Assembly: GCA_020024215.1 (NCBI GenBank)
Contig: JAHHUC010000029.1
Span: 1-23,787 of the forward strand
Length of the DNA stretch: 23,787 nucleotides
DNA from: Oscillospiraceae bacterium
GTDB taxonomy: Bacteria > Bacillota > Clostridia > Oscillospirales > Ruminococcaceae
Reading direction: 5' to 3'
Part shown: one piece after another, positions 1 to 8,253 of the stretch
Layout of the letters: every line of letters begins with the position of its first letter
Position numbering within the stretch: position 1 is the stretch's first letter
Notes under the pieces: generated by a model
Seen by the model: the letters and a program-made list of their open reading frames with translations, nothing else
What the model was told of the DNA's origin: nothing
Database searches by the model: none
Made by a program: the position numbers and the translations under genes

Positions 1-114
1 AAGTATTTGTTCTCGTTTTATTTTATAAACGAGCCATTTAACTGTATCACCTATATAAAAAGCCTCACCACAGCATTCCATCTGCCAACTTTCGTAAAAT
101 ACAGTATATTTCAT
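1..114 (-). CDS. DUF6578-like protein, 5' end only (runs off the window)
   Basis: The minus strand has an ATG at 112-114 preceded by a strong Shine-Dalgarno run (GGGGGAGA, about 7 nt upstream), then 38 open codons to the window edge. The peptide begins MKYTVFYESWQMECCGEAF and continues with IGDTVKW. The W-Q-x-x-C-C-G-E-x-F followed by G-D-x-V-x-W pattern is what I remember of the DUF6578 family: small, soluble proteins of unknown function. The start is secure because codon phase, ribosome site and family-like N-terminus all agree. The gene lies downstream of, and in the same direction as, the broken DUF1835/DUF3658 gene, 219 bp away. No function is known and the family call rests on memory of a short motif. 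Confidence 0.6.
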   Translation of the reverse strand, partial: MKYTVFYESWQMECCGEAFYIGDTVKWLVYKIKREQIL

Positions 115-333
115 TTTCAATCTCCCCCAACTACCTCAGGTTTCTTGTTTACTTATAAAGCTATCTCACATCAAGCCCTTGCAGGCGCCATTTTATCTTG
201 ATTATCGGCTTTCTTTTTTTGCCATTTCTTACACACACGGCACTTAGCCCGAATTTTTCCCAAAATAACCATAATCCGTTGGCGGTATTTTGATTATAAT
301 TGGCAGAAATAAAGCGGAGCTTGTACTAATGCT

Positions 334-1284
334 TTACAGTTTTTTTCTTAACATTCTTCTGTAAATCATATCTCCCGGATCCGGCTGTGTAATCGGCAGA
401 AGGATGCCGTTTTCGATCATCTTCTCAATACGCAACGCAATCCAAATATCTCCGATTCCAAGCTGATACTTGCCGAGGATATTGCCAATTAAAAATGCCT
501 CATGAAATTCAGTATCCATATTGTCAATTTCTCTTTTGATGAAGGAATCATAGAAATCCTTTGGAACACTTTGCAAAGTTCCGTTGATGACTGCTCTGAT
601 CGGAGAATTTTCTGCCTGCATTTCACGCCATTTTAAGGCTGCAAAACGGATAAATGCCGGAATAACTTCTTTTTCCAGCGGCAGAAATTTATAAAACTCC
701 TTTGGGCTTACTCCACCCCACCCCATATAATTTACAATGGTATTTCCCCATTCCACACGGTTTGGGAGCTTGATTGCACACATTTTAGGGAGCTTTTCCA
801 TTCTTTTTTGCAATTCAGAAAGAAACCAGCACAAACCGCAGTATTCATAAGGCTGCTCGCTGTACCAGATCCGAACAGCTTCTCCCATGCTGCTGCGATG
901 AATCAGTTTATCCGGCGATTCCTTTGCCTCTTTAAGATAATCAAGAGAATATGCATATTCCTCAGGAAACAAAGAATAGACATTTGAAAGGTAGTTGATT
1001 CTATTTTCCGATAGACAATCCCCGGAAATGTCTCCGGTGCTGAGATCATTTGCAAAGCAAAAGATATCCCGGCTGTTTTTGCCTAATGAAGCTGCTTTAT
1101 TCTGTCGCTTTTTCAGTCTTTCTTCAGCCTTTTGCTGCTTTTTCACCATCTCGTTGTTATGTGGATAACTGCCGTCATCGGTCAAATAACAGACAGCTTC
1201 GGCACCTTAAGTACAACTTTCTGCACAATGCTGTGCTGCTTTTAGAGATCCTTCTGCGCTTTTACTGAATACTACCTCTAACAT
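334..1284 (-). pseudogene. DUF1835/DUF3658 protein interrupted by an in-frame TAA
   Basis: The natural start is the ATG at 1282-1284, with AGAAGG about 9 nt upstream. It reads MLEVVFSKSAEGSLKAAQ, a typical DUF1835 N-terminus, for 25 codons. A TAA at 1207-1209 (codon 26) then interrupts it, and the same frame continues unbroken to 334. The downstream part carries AVRIWYSEQPYEYCGL and, near its C-terminal third, AENSPIRAVINGTLQSVP, the DUF3658 signature. Full length would be about 316 residues, normal for this two-domain family of unknown function. No frameshift is needed; one base change explains the break. Restart at the TTG at 1185 or at later internal codons is possible, but no Shine-Dalgarno precedes the TTG. 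The promoter upstream is intact, so inactivation is recent, or the stop is a sequencing error or is read through. Confidence 0.8.
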
Positions 1285-1343
1285 TTTTTCAAACCTTCTA
1301 AAACTGAAATTCATTATGCTCAACATTTACAAGTATCAGAATA

Positions 1344-1357
1344 AGTTAGGCCTAACT
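1344..1357. promoter_or_regulatory. Perfect 14-bp palindrome, DtxR/IdeR-like operator candidate
   Basis: AGTTAGGCCTAACT is a perfect palindrome starting 6 bp downstream of the -10 of the minus-strand promoter, so it would cover the transcription start. The GTTAG..CTAAC half-sites resemble boxes bound by iron- or manganese-dependent DtxR/IdeR-family repressors. The regulator is not encoded in the window, and a MarR-type binder is possible. Confidence 0.5.
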
Positions 1358-1363
1358 AAGCAC

Positions 1364-1391
1364 ATTATATCAATTTTCAAAGTATAGTCAA
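1364..1391 (-). promoter_or_regulatory. Sigma-A type promoter of the DUF1835/DUF3658 pseudogene
   Basis: On the minus strand TTGACT (1386-1391) and TATAAT (1364-1369) are separated by 16 bp, nearly consensus. The -10 lies about 80 bp upstream of the ATG at 1284. Confidence 0.75.
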
Positions 1392-1918
1392 CTGTAATAT
1401 GGCAAGGGCGCACTTATTTACCACACAATTGTGCGATGGTACTTTTTTGCTTTGCGTGCCCTCTTAAAGCAGGAACCATTGCCCTCTCACTATGCAGTAA
1501 AAAAGGATTGTCATTCCGCTTTTTTAAGTATACATCAAAACGGCCTTTTAAAAATACATACCGGATTTTCTCCTGCACTCTCTTTACAGCTATTTAATCG
1601 CCATGAGAAGGACGCTCCTGCAAGGAGGTGATTTTGCCTTTTTGTGCTTAATTTTGCCATTGTGACATCTTTTTTCTTTATGGCTTTCTTCCCTCTTTAC
1701 TTACTATACCCTTTTTCTTGGCGCAGCAGTAATTTAAAGCTTTAAGGGTTATTTTCTATTTTTAATTTGCTTATTTAAAAGTCATATAATCCACAGCTTG
1801 GCTTTAACAGGAAATGCTATAATTCCTTTGCCAAAACAAAGCAAAATATAATAGAGGGATTACAAAATCAAATCAGAAAGCAAATTTTACAAATATTAGA
1901 AAAAATTCGGATTAAAGC
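1392..1918. other. Long intergenic region without a convincing gene
   Basis: Between the divergent promoters there is about 530 bp with no ORF carrying a ribosome site or recognisable protein. A 66-codon plus-strand reading (1431-1631) looks random. Two stem-loops are visible: CGCAC pairing with GTGCG around 1409-1435, and an A-run/T-run stem around 1499-1526 that resembles an orphan terminator. A compact CTCCT/AGGAG hairpin lies near 1615-1628. These could be decayed remnants; I see nothing assignable. Confidence 0.5.
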
Positions 1919-1946
1919 TTGAATTGCAGCCTGATTATGTTATAAT
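1919..1946 (+). promoter_or_regulatory. Promoter of the marR-ABC operon
   Basis: TTGAAT (1919-1924), a 16-bp spacer and a consensus TATAAT (1941-1946, preceded by TGT) sit 47 bp upstream of the marR ATG. No other promoter is needed for the three overlapping genes. Confidence 0.75.
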
Positions 1947-1951
1947 CATAT

Positions 1952-1967
1952 TTAGTTGTAGCATCAA
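1952..1967. promoter_or_regulatory. Candidate operator at the marR promoter
   Basis: TTAGTTGTAGCATCAAC begins 5 bp after the -10 and contains GTTG and CAAC as an imperfect inverted repeat. The TTAGTTGTA half recurs at the same position relative to the -10 of the araC promoter (9683-9691). It could be the MarR autoregulatory site or a shared metal-regulator site. Confidence 0.4.
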
Positions 1968-1992
1968 CCTTTTAAAACAGGAGAATTTATTT

Positions 1993-2478
1993 ATGGATTT
2001 TACAAAAAGGCAAATTACAAAAATAGCCAGAGAAGCAAATAAGCTGACTATTCAGACGATGAAGGAAAAAGGAATAGGAAGCGGAGAATTCGATCTCATT
2101 CATCTTGTTCGTCACAATCCCGGAATTTCACAAAAGGATGCCGGACAGAAGCTTAACATGGATAAGGGTGCTGTTGCCCGCCGTGTTGTCAGCCTTGAGC
2201 TGAAGGGATATCTAAAAAGAAAGGAAAACCCGGATGATGCCAGAAGCCGTCTGCTGTATGCAACTGAAAAAGCGGATTCTTTGAAAAATTCCAAGGCTGC
2301 GGTAGAAGCTGCCTTTTATACATGGCTGCTCGAGGAGCTGAGCTTTGAAGATAGAGAGGTATTCTGCAATATTCTGGAGCAGCTTTATCTTCGCTCAAAG
2401 GCGGAAAGCCGCAGCGGATTTATCCATCTTTATGAGAGACTTAACAATGCGGAGGTAAGCTCAAATGAAAAATCCTAA
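1993..2478 (+). CDS. MarR-family transcriptional regulator
   Basis: This 161-residue winged-helix regulator very likely represses its own operon and responds to a ligand of the ABC exporter downstream. The HTH and wing span about residues 35-100: GISQKDAGQKLNMDKGAVAR is the helix-turn-helix, and the wing carries the D-x-R type motif (NPDDARSRLL) typical of MarR proteins. A C-terminal helical part would complete the dimer interface. I chose the ATG at 1993 because AGGAG ends 9 nt before it; the TTG at 1924, in the same frame, lies inside the promoter. The gene overlaps the first ABC gene by 14 bp, so the two are probably translationally coupled. Family assignment is firm; ligand and operator are inferred. 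Confidence 0.92.
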   Translation: MDFTKRQITKIAREANKLTIQTMKEKGIGSGEFDLIHLVRHNPGISQKDAGQKLNMDKGAVARRVVSLELKGYLKRKENPDDARSRLLYATEKADSLKNSKAAVEAAFYTWLLEELSFEDREVFCNILEQLYLRSKAESRSGFIHLYERLNNAEVSSNEKS

Positions 2479-4195
2479 GCATGGACAGATATGGTATTAT
2501 CTGAAGCCGGAAAAGCCTGCTTTAGCCGTCATCACCCTATCCGGAATTATTTACAATGTGGGCATGACAGCCAATCCCTGGTTTGAGGGAAAGCTGGTGC
2601 AATATCTGTGTGACATCATAGACGGCACCAAAGCTTTTCACAATATGCTCAAGCTTGCACTCGTCTATACAGCTGTTATTTTGATTATACAGTCAATGCG
2701 GTTTGTGAAGCGTCTGTATGTGCGCAAATTTGCCAACCACATCAATCGTGCAATGAAGGAAGATCTTTATCACAGCATGATTTCAAAAAGCAAGGCAGAT
2801 TTGGAAACGGAGGGAGTAGGCTCTTTGATGACCAAGGCCATCTTTGATGTAGATGCCTGTGCAGAGGGAATACGCAAATTCACCACAGAAATTTTTGATA
2901 CCGGAGTGGTGATGATCGCCTATTTTGTGCTGTTGCTGGGCTATGACTGGAGATTGACAATTATCTCAATGCTATTTCCCCCGATAGCCTATATGATTGC
3001 GAACAGGCTGAAAAAAATTGTTACAGAAAGTGCCAAAAGCTACAAGGAGAGTGCAGAGAGGCTGAGCGCCGCAACATATGACAGAATAGGAAATGCCCTC
3101 ACATACAGAATATATGGTCAGGAATCCAATCAAAATGCTTTATATGAAAAATGTCTTGTTGATTATGAGGCTAAGGCAGTCAAGGCAAACATTTGGGAAA
3201 ACGCAATGCAGCCAATCTACATGGTGATTTCTATGGCAGGATGCATATGTGTACTTTGGTTTGGCGGAAAAAATGTATCCGGCACAGGCTGGGCACAATG
3301 GGATATTGCAGCATTTGTCACATTTCTTTCCTGTTTTACAAAGCTGTCGGTAAAATCCTCCAAGGCTGCAAAGCTGTTTAATTCTGTGCAGAAGGCATCC
3401 GTTTCATGGAATCGCATAAAGCTGTGGCTCACACCTAAGGATGAGATAAAAATTGAAAGCCAAATCATTCACAAAGCCAAAACAGATGAGAAAACAGCAC
3501 TTGAAGTTGAGCATGTCTCCTTCTGTCACAAGGGCTGTCCCTATCTTTTTTCCGATATTTCTTTTTCTGCAAAGCTTGGAGAAATAATTGGCATCACCGG
3601 ACCTATCGCCTGCGGCAAATCCACGCTGGGACAGCTTTTGCTTGGTGAAATGCCCTATGAGGGGACCATCAAAATGTATGGGGATGTTTCATATATGGGG
3701 CACGAGACGGAGCTGATAAGCGGTACTATTGAAGAAAACATACTGCTTGGAGATAAAGCCGATGTGCAGGATGCCCTTTCCTGGGTGCAAATGGATGAGG
3801 AGGTAAGCAGCATGCCCAAGGGCATAAAAACCAGAATCGGAAACGGGGGCATCACACTTTCCGGAGGGCAGCAAGCCAGAATTGCACTGGCAAGAACTCT
3901 TCAGCACCGCAAGGAGATTTTGATTTTGGATGATCCATTTTCTTCAATAGATATGGAAACGGAAAGAAAGATATTCTCAACTCTTAAAGAGCTTGCAAAA
4001 AACAGTGCTGTGCTGCTGTTTTCCCACAGGCTGTCCCTCTTTCCCCAAATGGACAAGGTTATTTGGATAGGAAAGGATTCCTTTATTGTCTCCAATCATC
4101 AAGAGCTTATGTCAGAAAACCCGGAATACGCCGCCTTTTACAGGGCACAAACCCAGACAAATGACAATAAGGGAGGAAGCCATGATGAAAAATAG
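2465..4195 (+). CDS. ABC exporter half-transporter A (degenerate catalytic Walker B)
   Basis: A 576-residue fusion of an ABC type-1 exporter membrane domain (about residues 1-330, six helices expected) and a nucleotide-binding domain. Walker A is GPIACGKS (about 379-386), the signature is a canonical LSGGQ (about 465) and the switch His is in FSHR (about 520). Walker B ends ILILDDP: the catalytic Glu is replaced by Asp, so this subunit's own ATP site should hydrolyse poorly. The partner encoded next has the complementary changes, indicating a heterodimeric exporter in the cytoplasmic membrane. The ATG at 2465 follows GGAGGT and overlaps marR by 14 bp; the end overlaps the partner by 14 bp. 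Substrate is unknown: a drug, peptide or metal-chelator substrate would all fit. Confidence 0.9.
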   Translation: MKNPKHGQIWYYLKPEKPALAVITLSGIIYNVGMTANPWFEGKLVQYLCDIIDGTKAFHNMLKLALVYTAVILIIQSMRFVKRLYVRKFANHINRAMKEDLYHSMISKSKADLETEGVGSLMTKAIFDVDACAEGIRKFTTEIFDTGVVMIAYFVLLLGYDWRLTIISMLFPPIAYMIANRLKKIVTESAKSYKESAERLSAATYDRIGNALTYRIYGQESNQNALYEKCLVDYEAKAVKANIWENAMQPIYMVISMAGCICVLWFGGKNVSGTGWAQWDIAAFVTFLSCFTKLSVKSSKAAKLFNSVQKASVSWNRIKLWLTPKDEIKIESQIIHKAKTDEKTALEVEHVSFCHKGCPYLFSDISFSAKLGEIIGITGPIACGKSTLGQLLLGEMPYEGTIKMYGDVSYMGHETELISGTIEENILLGDKADVQDALSWVQMDEEVSSMPKGIKTRIGNGGITLSGGQQARIALARTLQHRKEILILDDPFSSIDMETERKIFSTLKELAKNSAVLLFSHRLSLFPQMDKVIWIGKDSFIVSNHQELMSENPEYAAFYRAQTQTNDNKGGSHDEK

Positions 4196-5819
4196 CGCAG
4201 TGATGAAGGCGGTGAGAAAAACAATAACAAGCTGCAAAAGACTTACAGCTATGCTTATTCTCACTGTTATAGGCAGCATTGCAATAGGATTGGTTCCGCC
4301 GCTTGTTTTGGAATGGATTATAAATTTGCTCACAGAGGGCAAAGAGACTTCCTTTGCTTTGGTTATGGGCTACTTTTTGCTGCTTTCCCTCTCCGGCTTT
4401 ATGGATGCCAAAAAAGAGAGCCTTATCACAATGTTTGGTCAGAAAATAACACATCAAATCAGAAGCATCATGTGCCAAAAGCTTAAAGCCCTTCTTGCAG
4501 ATTACTACACCATGCAGGATACAGGGGCAGCTGTCTCCCGATTTGTAGGCGATGTGGACACCATAGAAAACCTGTTTACATCCGGCATCATCAGCATGGC
4601 AGCAGACGCCCTACGCCTTTTGAGCATTTTGGCAATCATATACCTGAAAAGTCCGGGCTTGGGGCTTATGCTGCTTTTTGTGCTTCCATTATTGTATATG
4701 ATGACTCGCAGCTTTCAAAAGCGTATGCTGTCAGCCCAGATGGACAATCGTCAGGCGGTGGGCAGCTCCAACAATCATATTTTAGACACCATTCGCAGCA
4801 TACGGATGCTGCACAATCTTAAAAAAGAGCCGTATATGGAGAAAAAGTATGATGTCCACATTCAGGAGCGTTTTGCTGCAATCAACAAATCCAATTTCTA
4901 TGATTCCGTTTACTCTCCCATAATCATGTCAGTGAACGCTGTTTTGATAGCTGTGATGATGGTTCTCTCTGCCAAAGGCGGCAATATGATGGCTTTTTTC
5001 GGTATGTCTGCCGGAACTGCTGTTGCTGTCATCTCCTATGTGGGAAAAATTTTTGAGCCATTGGAGAGCATCGGCATGGAAATTCAAAACATTCAATCCG
5101 CCCTTGCAGGCATCAGGCGGATAAACGACTTTCTGAATGAACCTGAAAAAAAGCAGCAGGCTCAGGCAGACTTCAAAGAGAAGGAAAATCTTCCGGCAAT
5201 TTCCATACAGCAGCTGCACTTTGGCTATGAACGAGAAAAGGAAATCTTGCAGGGGCTTACTCTTACTGTCGAGCAAGGAGAGCATATAACCATGATAGGC
5301 AGGACAGGAGCAGGAAAAAGCACAATATTCAAGCTGCTGCTGGGAATATATGAGCCTTGGAGCGGTACAATTGAGATATTCGGACACAATTCCACCGCCA
5401 TTAAGGAAAAGGACAGAAGATTTATATTCGGCTATGTTGAGCAGGAATTTCATGCTGTGCCCGGAAGCATTTTAGAGCAGATTACGTTATCCGATCCCTC
5501 AATAAGCCGAGAACAGGCAATTGATGCGCTTAATGTTGTAGGTCTTTGGGAGACGATAAAGGATTTTCCCGACGGACTTAACACGATCTATGCAGATTCG
5601 CTGTTCTCCCAAGGTCAGATGCAGCTTATCTCCATTGCCCGGGCAATAGCATCAAACCCAAGGATTCTTTTGCTGGATGAAATTACTGCGGATTTGGATT
5701 CTGAAACCGAGCATCGGGTTTTGCAGGCATTGCAGGCTGCATCTGAAAACAGGACTGTCCTTTCCATTTCCCATCGTTTGTATGAATATAGCGGCGGAAG
5801 ATGCATAACAATTTCCTGA
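4182..5819 (+). CDS. ABC exporter half-transporter B (non-canonical signature)
   Basis: A 545-residue membrane domain plus nucleotide-binding domain, partner of the gene it overlaps. Walker A is GRTGAGKS (about 373-380), Walker B is LLLDE with the catalytic Glu intact (about 500), and the switch His lies in SISHRL (about 530). The signature LSGGQ is altered to FSQGQ (about 475). Composite site 1 (Walker motifs of A, signature of B) is therefore degenerate, and site 2 (Walker motifs of B, signature of A) is canonical, as in known heterodimeric exporters. The ATG at 4182 is chosen because GGGAGGA lies 6 nt upstream; the frame is open further upstream only because it overlaps gene A. An ATG follows immediately at 4185. 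Substrate unknown. Confidence 0.9.
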   Translation: MMKNSAVMKAVRKTITSCKRLTAMLILTVIGSIAIGLVPPLVLEWIINLLTEGKETSFALVMGYFLLLSLSGFMDAKKESLITMFGQKITHQIRSIMCQKLKALLADYYTMQDTGAAVSRFVGDVDTIENLFTSGIISMAADALRLLSILAIIYLKSPGLGLMLLFVLPLLYMMTRSFQKRMLSAQMDNRQAVGSSNNHILDTIRSIRMLHNLKKEPYMEKKYDVHIQERFAAINKSNFYDSVYSPIIMSVNAVLIAVMMVLSAKGGNMMAFFGMSAGTAVAVISYVGKIFEPLESIGMEIQNIQSALAGIRRINDFLNEPEKKQQAQADFKEKENLPAISIQQLHFGYEREKEILQGLTLTVEQGEHITMIGRTGAGKSTIFKLLLGIYEPWSGTIEIFGHNSTAIKEKDRRFIFGYVEQEFHAVPGSILEQITLSDPSISREQAIDALNVVGLWETIKDFPDGLNTIYADSLFSQGQMQLISIARAIASNPRILLLDEITADLDSETEHRVLQALQAASENRTVLSISHRLYEYSGGRCITIS

Positions 5820-5889
5820 TGCTAAAAAGCTTATGCCCCTATTTATTCCCTGCTGTCATAATGGATTGAAAGGTATATATCTGCCTTCT

Positions 5890-5911
5890 AAAAAAATTCC
5901 TCTAAGAGGAA
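5890..5911 (-). terminator. Small stem-loop with U-run, minus orientation
   Basis: TTCCTC-TTA-GAGGAA followed by seven T on the minus strand (5890-5896) has the shape of a short intrinsic terminator. It would act as a backup behind the larger terminator at 5991-6052, blocking transcripts leaving the P-type ATPase gene from reading antisense into the ABC operon. Confidence 0.5.
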
Positions 5912-5990
5912 GAAAAAGCAAAAACAGACATCACAGGTATGCTCTCTGGCATTATTTTAAAGCTGTATTTTGATTTTAAAAAACTAAAAA

Positions 5991-6052
5991 AACCAAAAGC
6001 CAAGGCAGCAGAGCTATCAAGCTTTAGTATCCTGTCTCCTTGACTTTTGGTT
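5991..6052. terminator. Bidirectional intrinsic terminator between convergent operons
   Basis: AACCAAAAGCCAAGG (5991-6005) pairs with CCTTGACTTTTGGTT (6038-6052) with one mismatch across a 32-nt loop. T-rich tracts follow on both strands. It separates the convergent ABC operon and P-type ATPase operon. Confidence 0.8.
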
Positions 6053-6059
6053 AATTTTT

Positions 6060-8183
6060 TTATGGTTTAAGCAAGCCCTTTTTATCCCTTATTTTTGAAA
6101 AGAGATCCGCTTTTGCAAGGCTTTTCATGCTGCGCAGGCTTATAGCCAACGTGGATATATTATGCAGGCTTGCCGACTTAGCCGGGGGCAATATTCCCAA
6201 AAGTCCCAAGCCTATCAGGCTGCCGTTAAAGCCTATAATAAATCTGTAATTGGAATCAATGCGCTTCATAAGTCTCTGTGCAATCAGTCTTAGCTCCACA
6301 AGCTCCCACAAATCATTGGCAGAAATTGTAATATCAGAAATTTCTCTTGCAAGAGCTGCACCGTCGCTTATGGAAATGCCCACATCTGCCTCTGACAGTG
6401 CAGGTGAATCGTTGATGCCGTCACCTACCATGACCACAATATGTCCCTCTGCCCTAAGCTTGGCGATATACTCAGCCTTGTCAGATGGCAGCACCTCTGC
6501 ACAAAAATCATCAATTCCAAGCTGCTCTGCTATTGCCCTTGCAGTGCAGTGATTATCTCCTGTAAGCATGACAGTATTTTTTATTCCCATACTTTTAAGC
6601 GCAGACAGCACATCAGAGGCCTCTTCTCTCAATGGGTCAGAAATGCATATAACAGCTATAAGCATGCCTGCTGCCGCCATATAAAGGTGGGAATATTCAT
6701 TGGGGAGGGAATCGAATTTTTCCCTTTCAGCTTCAGGAATACAGCACTTTTCGTCCTCAAAAATAAAGTGATAGCTGCCTATCAGCACACGGACATCGTT
6801 TATGGTGCTGGCGATTCCGTGAGCTACTATATATTCCACCTTTGTGTGTATCTCCTGATGGTCGATATTCTGATGCTTTGCCTCCTCCACCACAGCATTG
6901 GCCAGAGAATGGGGGAAATGCTCCTCAAGGCAGGCTGCAACCTGAAGCATATCCTTTTCATTTTGTCCGTTGAAGGCAACCACCTTTACAACCTTTGGAC
7001 AAGCGTGCGTCAATGTTCCGGTTTTGTCAAAAACAATGGTGTCAGCCTGAGAGATAGCCTCTAAAAATTTTCCGCCCTTTACATTTATATGTCTTTTTCC
7101 TGCTTCACGCATGGCAGAAAGCACTGCCAGTGGCATTGCCAATTTCAAGGCGCAGGAAAAATCCACCATAAGCACAGAGAGCGCCCTTGTAACATTTCCT
7201 GTAAACATAAAGCCCAGCAAGCTGGCACAAAGTGTATACGGAACCAGCTTATCAGCAAGATTTGATGCCCTTTTTTCGGCTGCGGATTTAAGCTGCTGAG
7301 ATTCCTCTATCATGGAAACTATCTGGTCATATCTGCTCTGTCCGCTGGCTGACCTTACCTCAACCACACATTCGCCCTCTTCGACAATAGTGCCTGCATA
7401 CACTGCGCTGTCTCTGTGCTTTGCAACAGGGGTGGATTCCCCTGTAAGAGATGCCTGATTGATAACAGCTTCCCCTTCAACCACAATTCCATCCATAGGA
7501 ACTGCGTTTCCTGTGCGGACAACAACCCTGTCACCGGGAGCTATCCGGGAAATTGGTACAAGCACCTCCTTGTCCTCACTTTTAAGCCATACCCTGTCTA
7601 CATTTAAGGACATGCAGTTTGCAAGATCGTCAACCGAGCGTTTGTGCGTCCACTCCTCCAAAAGCTCTCCTATCTGGAGCAGGAACATAACCATATCGGC
7701 TGTGCCGAAATCTCCTCTGAACACCGAGATCCCCACAGACAGGGCATCTAAAAGCTCCACCCTCATCTGACCTGTCAGCACACAGCGCAGACCTCTGAAC
7801 AAAAAGGGCAGCATATGCAGTGCTATACGTATGCAGCGTATCCATGACGGCATGAAAAGCCTGAAAAAGGCCTTTTTCATAACCAGCATAACCATTTTTT
7901 CCTGATATTCTCTGTTTATCATGCGCGAGCTGTGACCTGAAAGAACAGCCTCCCTTTCAGCCTTCTGCCATGTAAACACTGCTATTGAATGGATTACATC
8001 CTCTCTTTTTCCGGTATAACGTATTATGGCAGAGCGGGTGCGCTCATGGACCTTTACATCCTCTGCCCAAGTCTGCTGACAGAGCCATTGTTCCAGCATA
8101 TCCGCCTGTTTGACAGACATTTCATCCATCATAAGGGCAATACGCATACGCCCCCTGCTCTCATGCAAAATTTTAGCCTTCAT
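6060..8183 (-). CDS. P1B-type heavy-metal-transporting ATPase with FSC instead of CPC
   Basis: A 707-residue P-type ATPase that pumps a transition metal ion across the membrane. About residues 1-70 resemble a heavy-metal-associated fold (ESRGRMRI start) but lack the metal-binding CxxC. The actuator motif is SLTGES (E249), the phosphorylation site DKTGT (D386) and the hinge GDGINDSPAL (about 588). The transmembrane metal site, usually CPCALGLATP, reads FSCALKLAMP (C344), so Cys1 and Pro are both lost. The usual histidine-proline motif is replaced by EEHFPHSLANAV (about 415). I recall these changes in a subgroup that includes CtpC-like proteins, but the metal (Mn, Zn or Fe) cannot be read from sequence. 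The ATG at 8183 follows GGAGG. The DUF6110 partner is directly upstream, with an attenuator-like hairpin between them. Confidence 0.92.
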   Translation of the reverse strand: MKAKILHESRGRMRIALMMDEMSVKQADMLEQWLCQQTWAEDVKVHERTRSAIIRYTGKREDVIHSIAVFTWQKAEREAVLSGHSSRMINREYQEKMVMLVMKKAFFRLFMPSWIRCIRIALHMLPFLFRGLRCVLTGQMRVELLDALSVGISVFRGDFGTADMVMFLLQIGELLEEWTHKRSVDDLANCMSLNVDRVWLKSEDKEVLVPISRIAPGDRVVVRTGNAVPMDGIVVEGEAVINQASLTGESTPVAKHRDSAVYAGTIVEEGECVVEVRSASGQSRYDQIVSMIEESQQLKSAAEKRASNLADKLVPYTLCASLLGFMFTGNVTRALSVLMVDFSCALKLAMPLAVLSAMREAGKRHINVKGGKFLEAISQADTIVFDKTGTLTHACPKVVKVVAFNGQNEKDMLQVAACLEEHFPHSLANAVVEEAKHQNIDHQEIHTKVEYIVAHGIASTINDVRVLIGSYHFIFEDEKCCIPEAEREKFDSLPNEYSHLYMAAAGMLIAVICISDPLREEASDVLSALKSMGIKNTVMLTGDNHCTARAIAEQLGIDDFCAEVLPSDKAEYIAKLRAEGHIVVMVGDGINDSPALSEADVGISISDGAALAREISDITISANDLWELVELRLIAQRLMKRIDSNYRFIIGFNGSLIGLGLLGILPPAKSASLHNISTLAISLRSMKSLAKADLFSKIRDKKGLLKP

Positions 8184-8200
8184 CCTATTTTTTCCTCCAT

Positions 8201-8226
8201 AAAAATAGGAGCCAAGCTGCGGCTCC
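8201..8226 (-). terminator. Intrinsic terminator/attenuator before the P-type ATPase
   Basis: On the minus strand GGAGCC (8221-8226), a 7-nt loop and GGCTCC (8208-8213) are followed by TATTTTT. The hairpin lies between the DUF6110 gene and the ATPase ribosome site, so ATPase mRNA would require read-through. It would give more accessory protein than pump, or act as a regulated attenuator. Confidence 0.7.
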
Positions 8227-8253
8227 CACTATATCTGATAGCAGATGTCAGAT

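Noticed and set aside
7..201. 64-codon plus-strand ORF
   Set aside because: No ribosome site or recognisable protein; it is antisense to the DUF6578-like gene start.
1431..1631. 66-codon plus-strand ORF in the intergenic region
   Set aside because: No ribosome site, no family resemblance, atypical composition; treated as chance.
1924..1992. Upstream TTG start for the MarR protein
   Set aside because: It would begin inside the promoter; the ATG at 1993 has AGGAG at good spacing and gives a normal MarR length.
4086..4181. Longer N-terminus for the second ABC subunit
   Set aside because: This stretch lies in the end of the first ABC gene; the ATG at 4182 has GGGAGGA and fits the family start.
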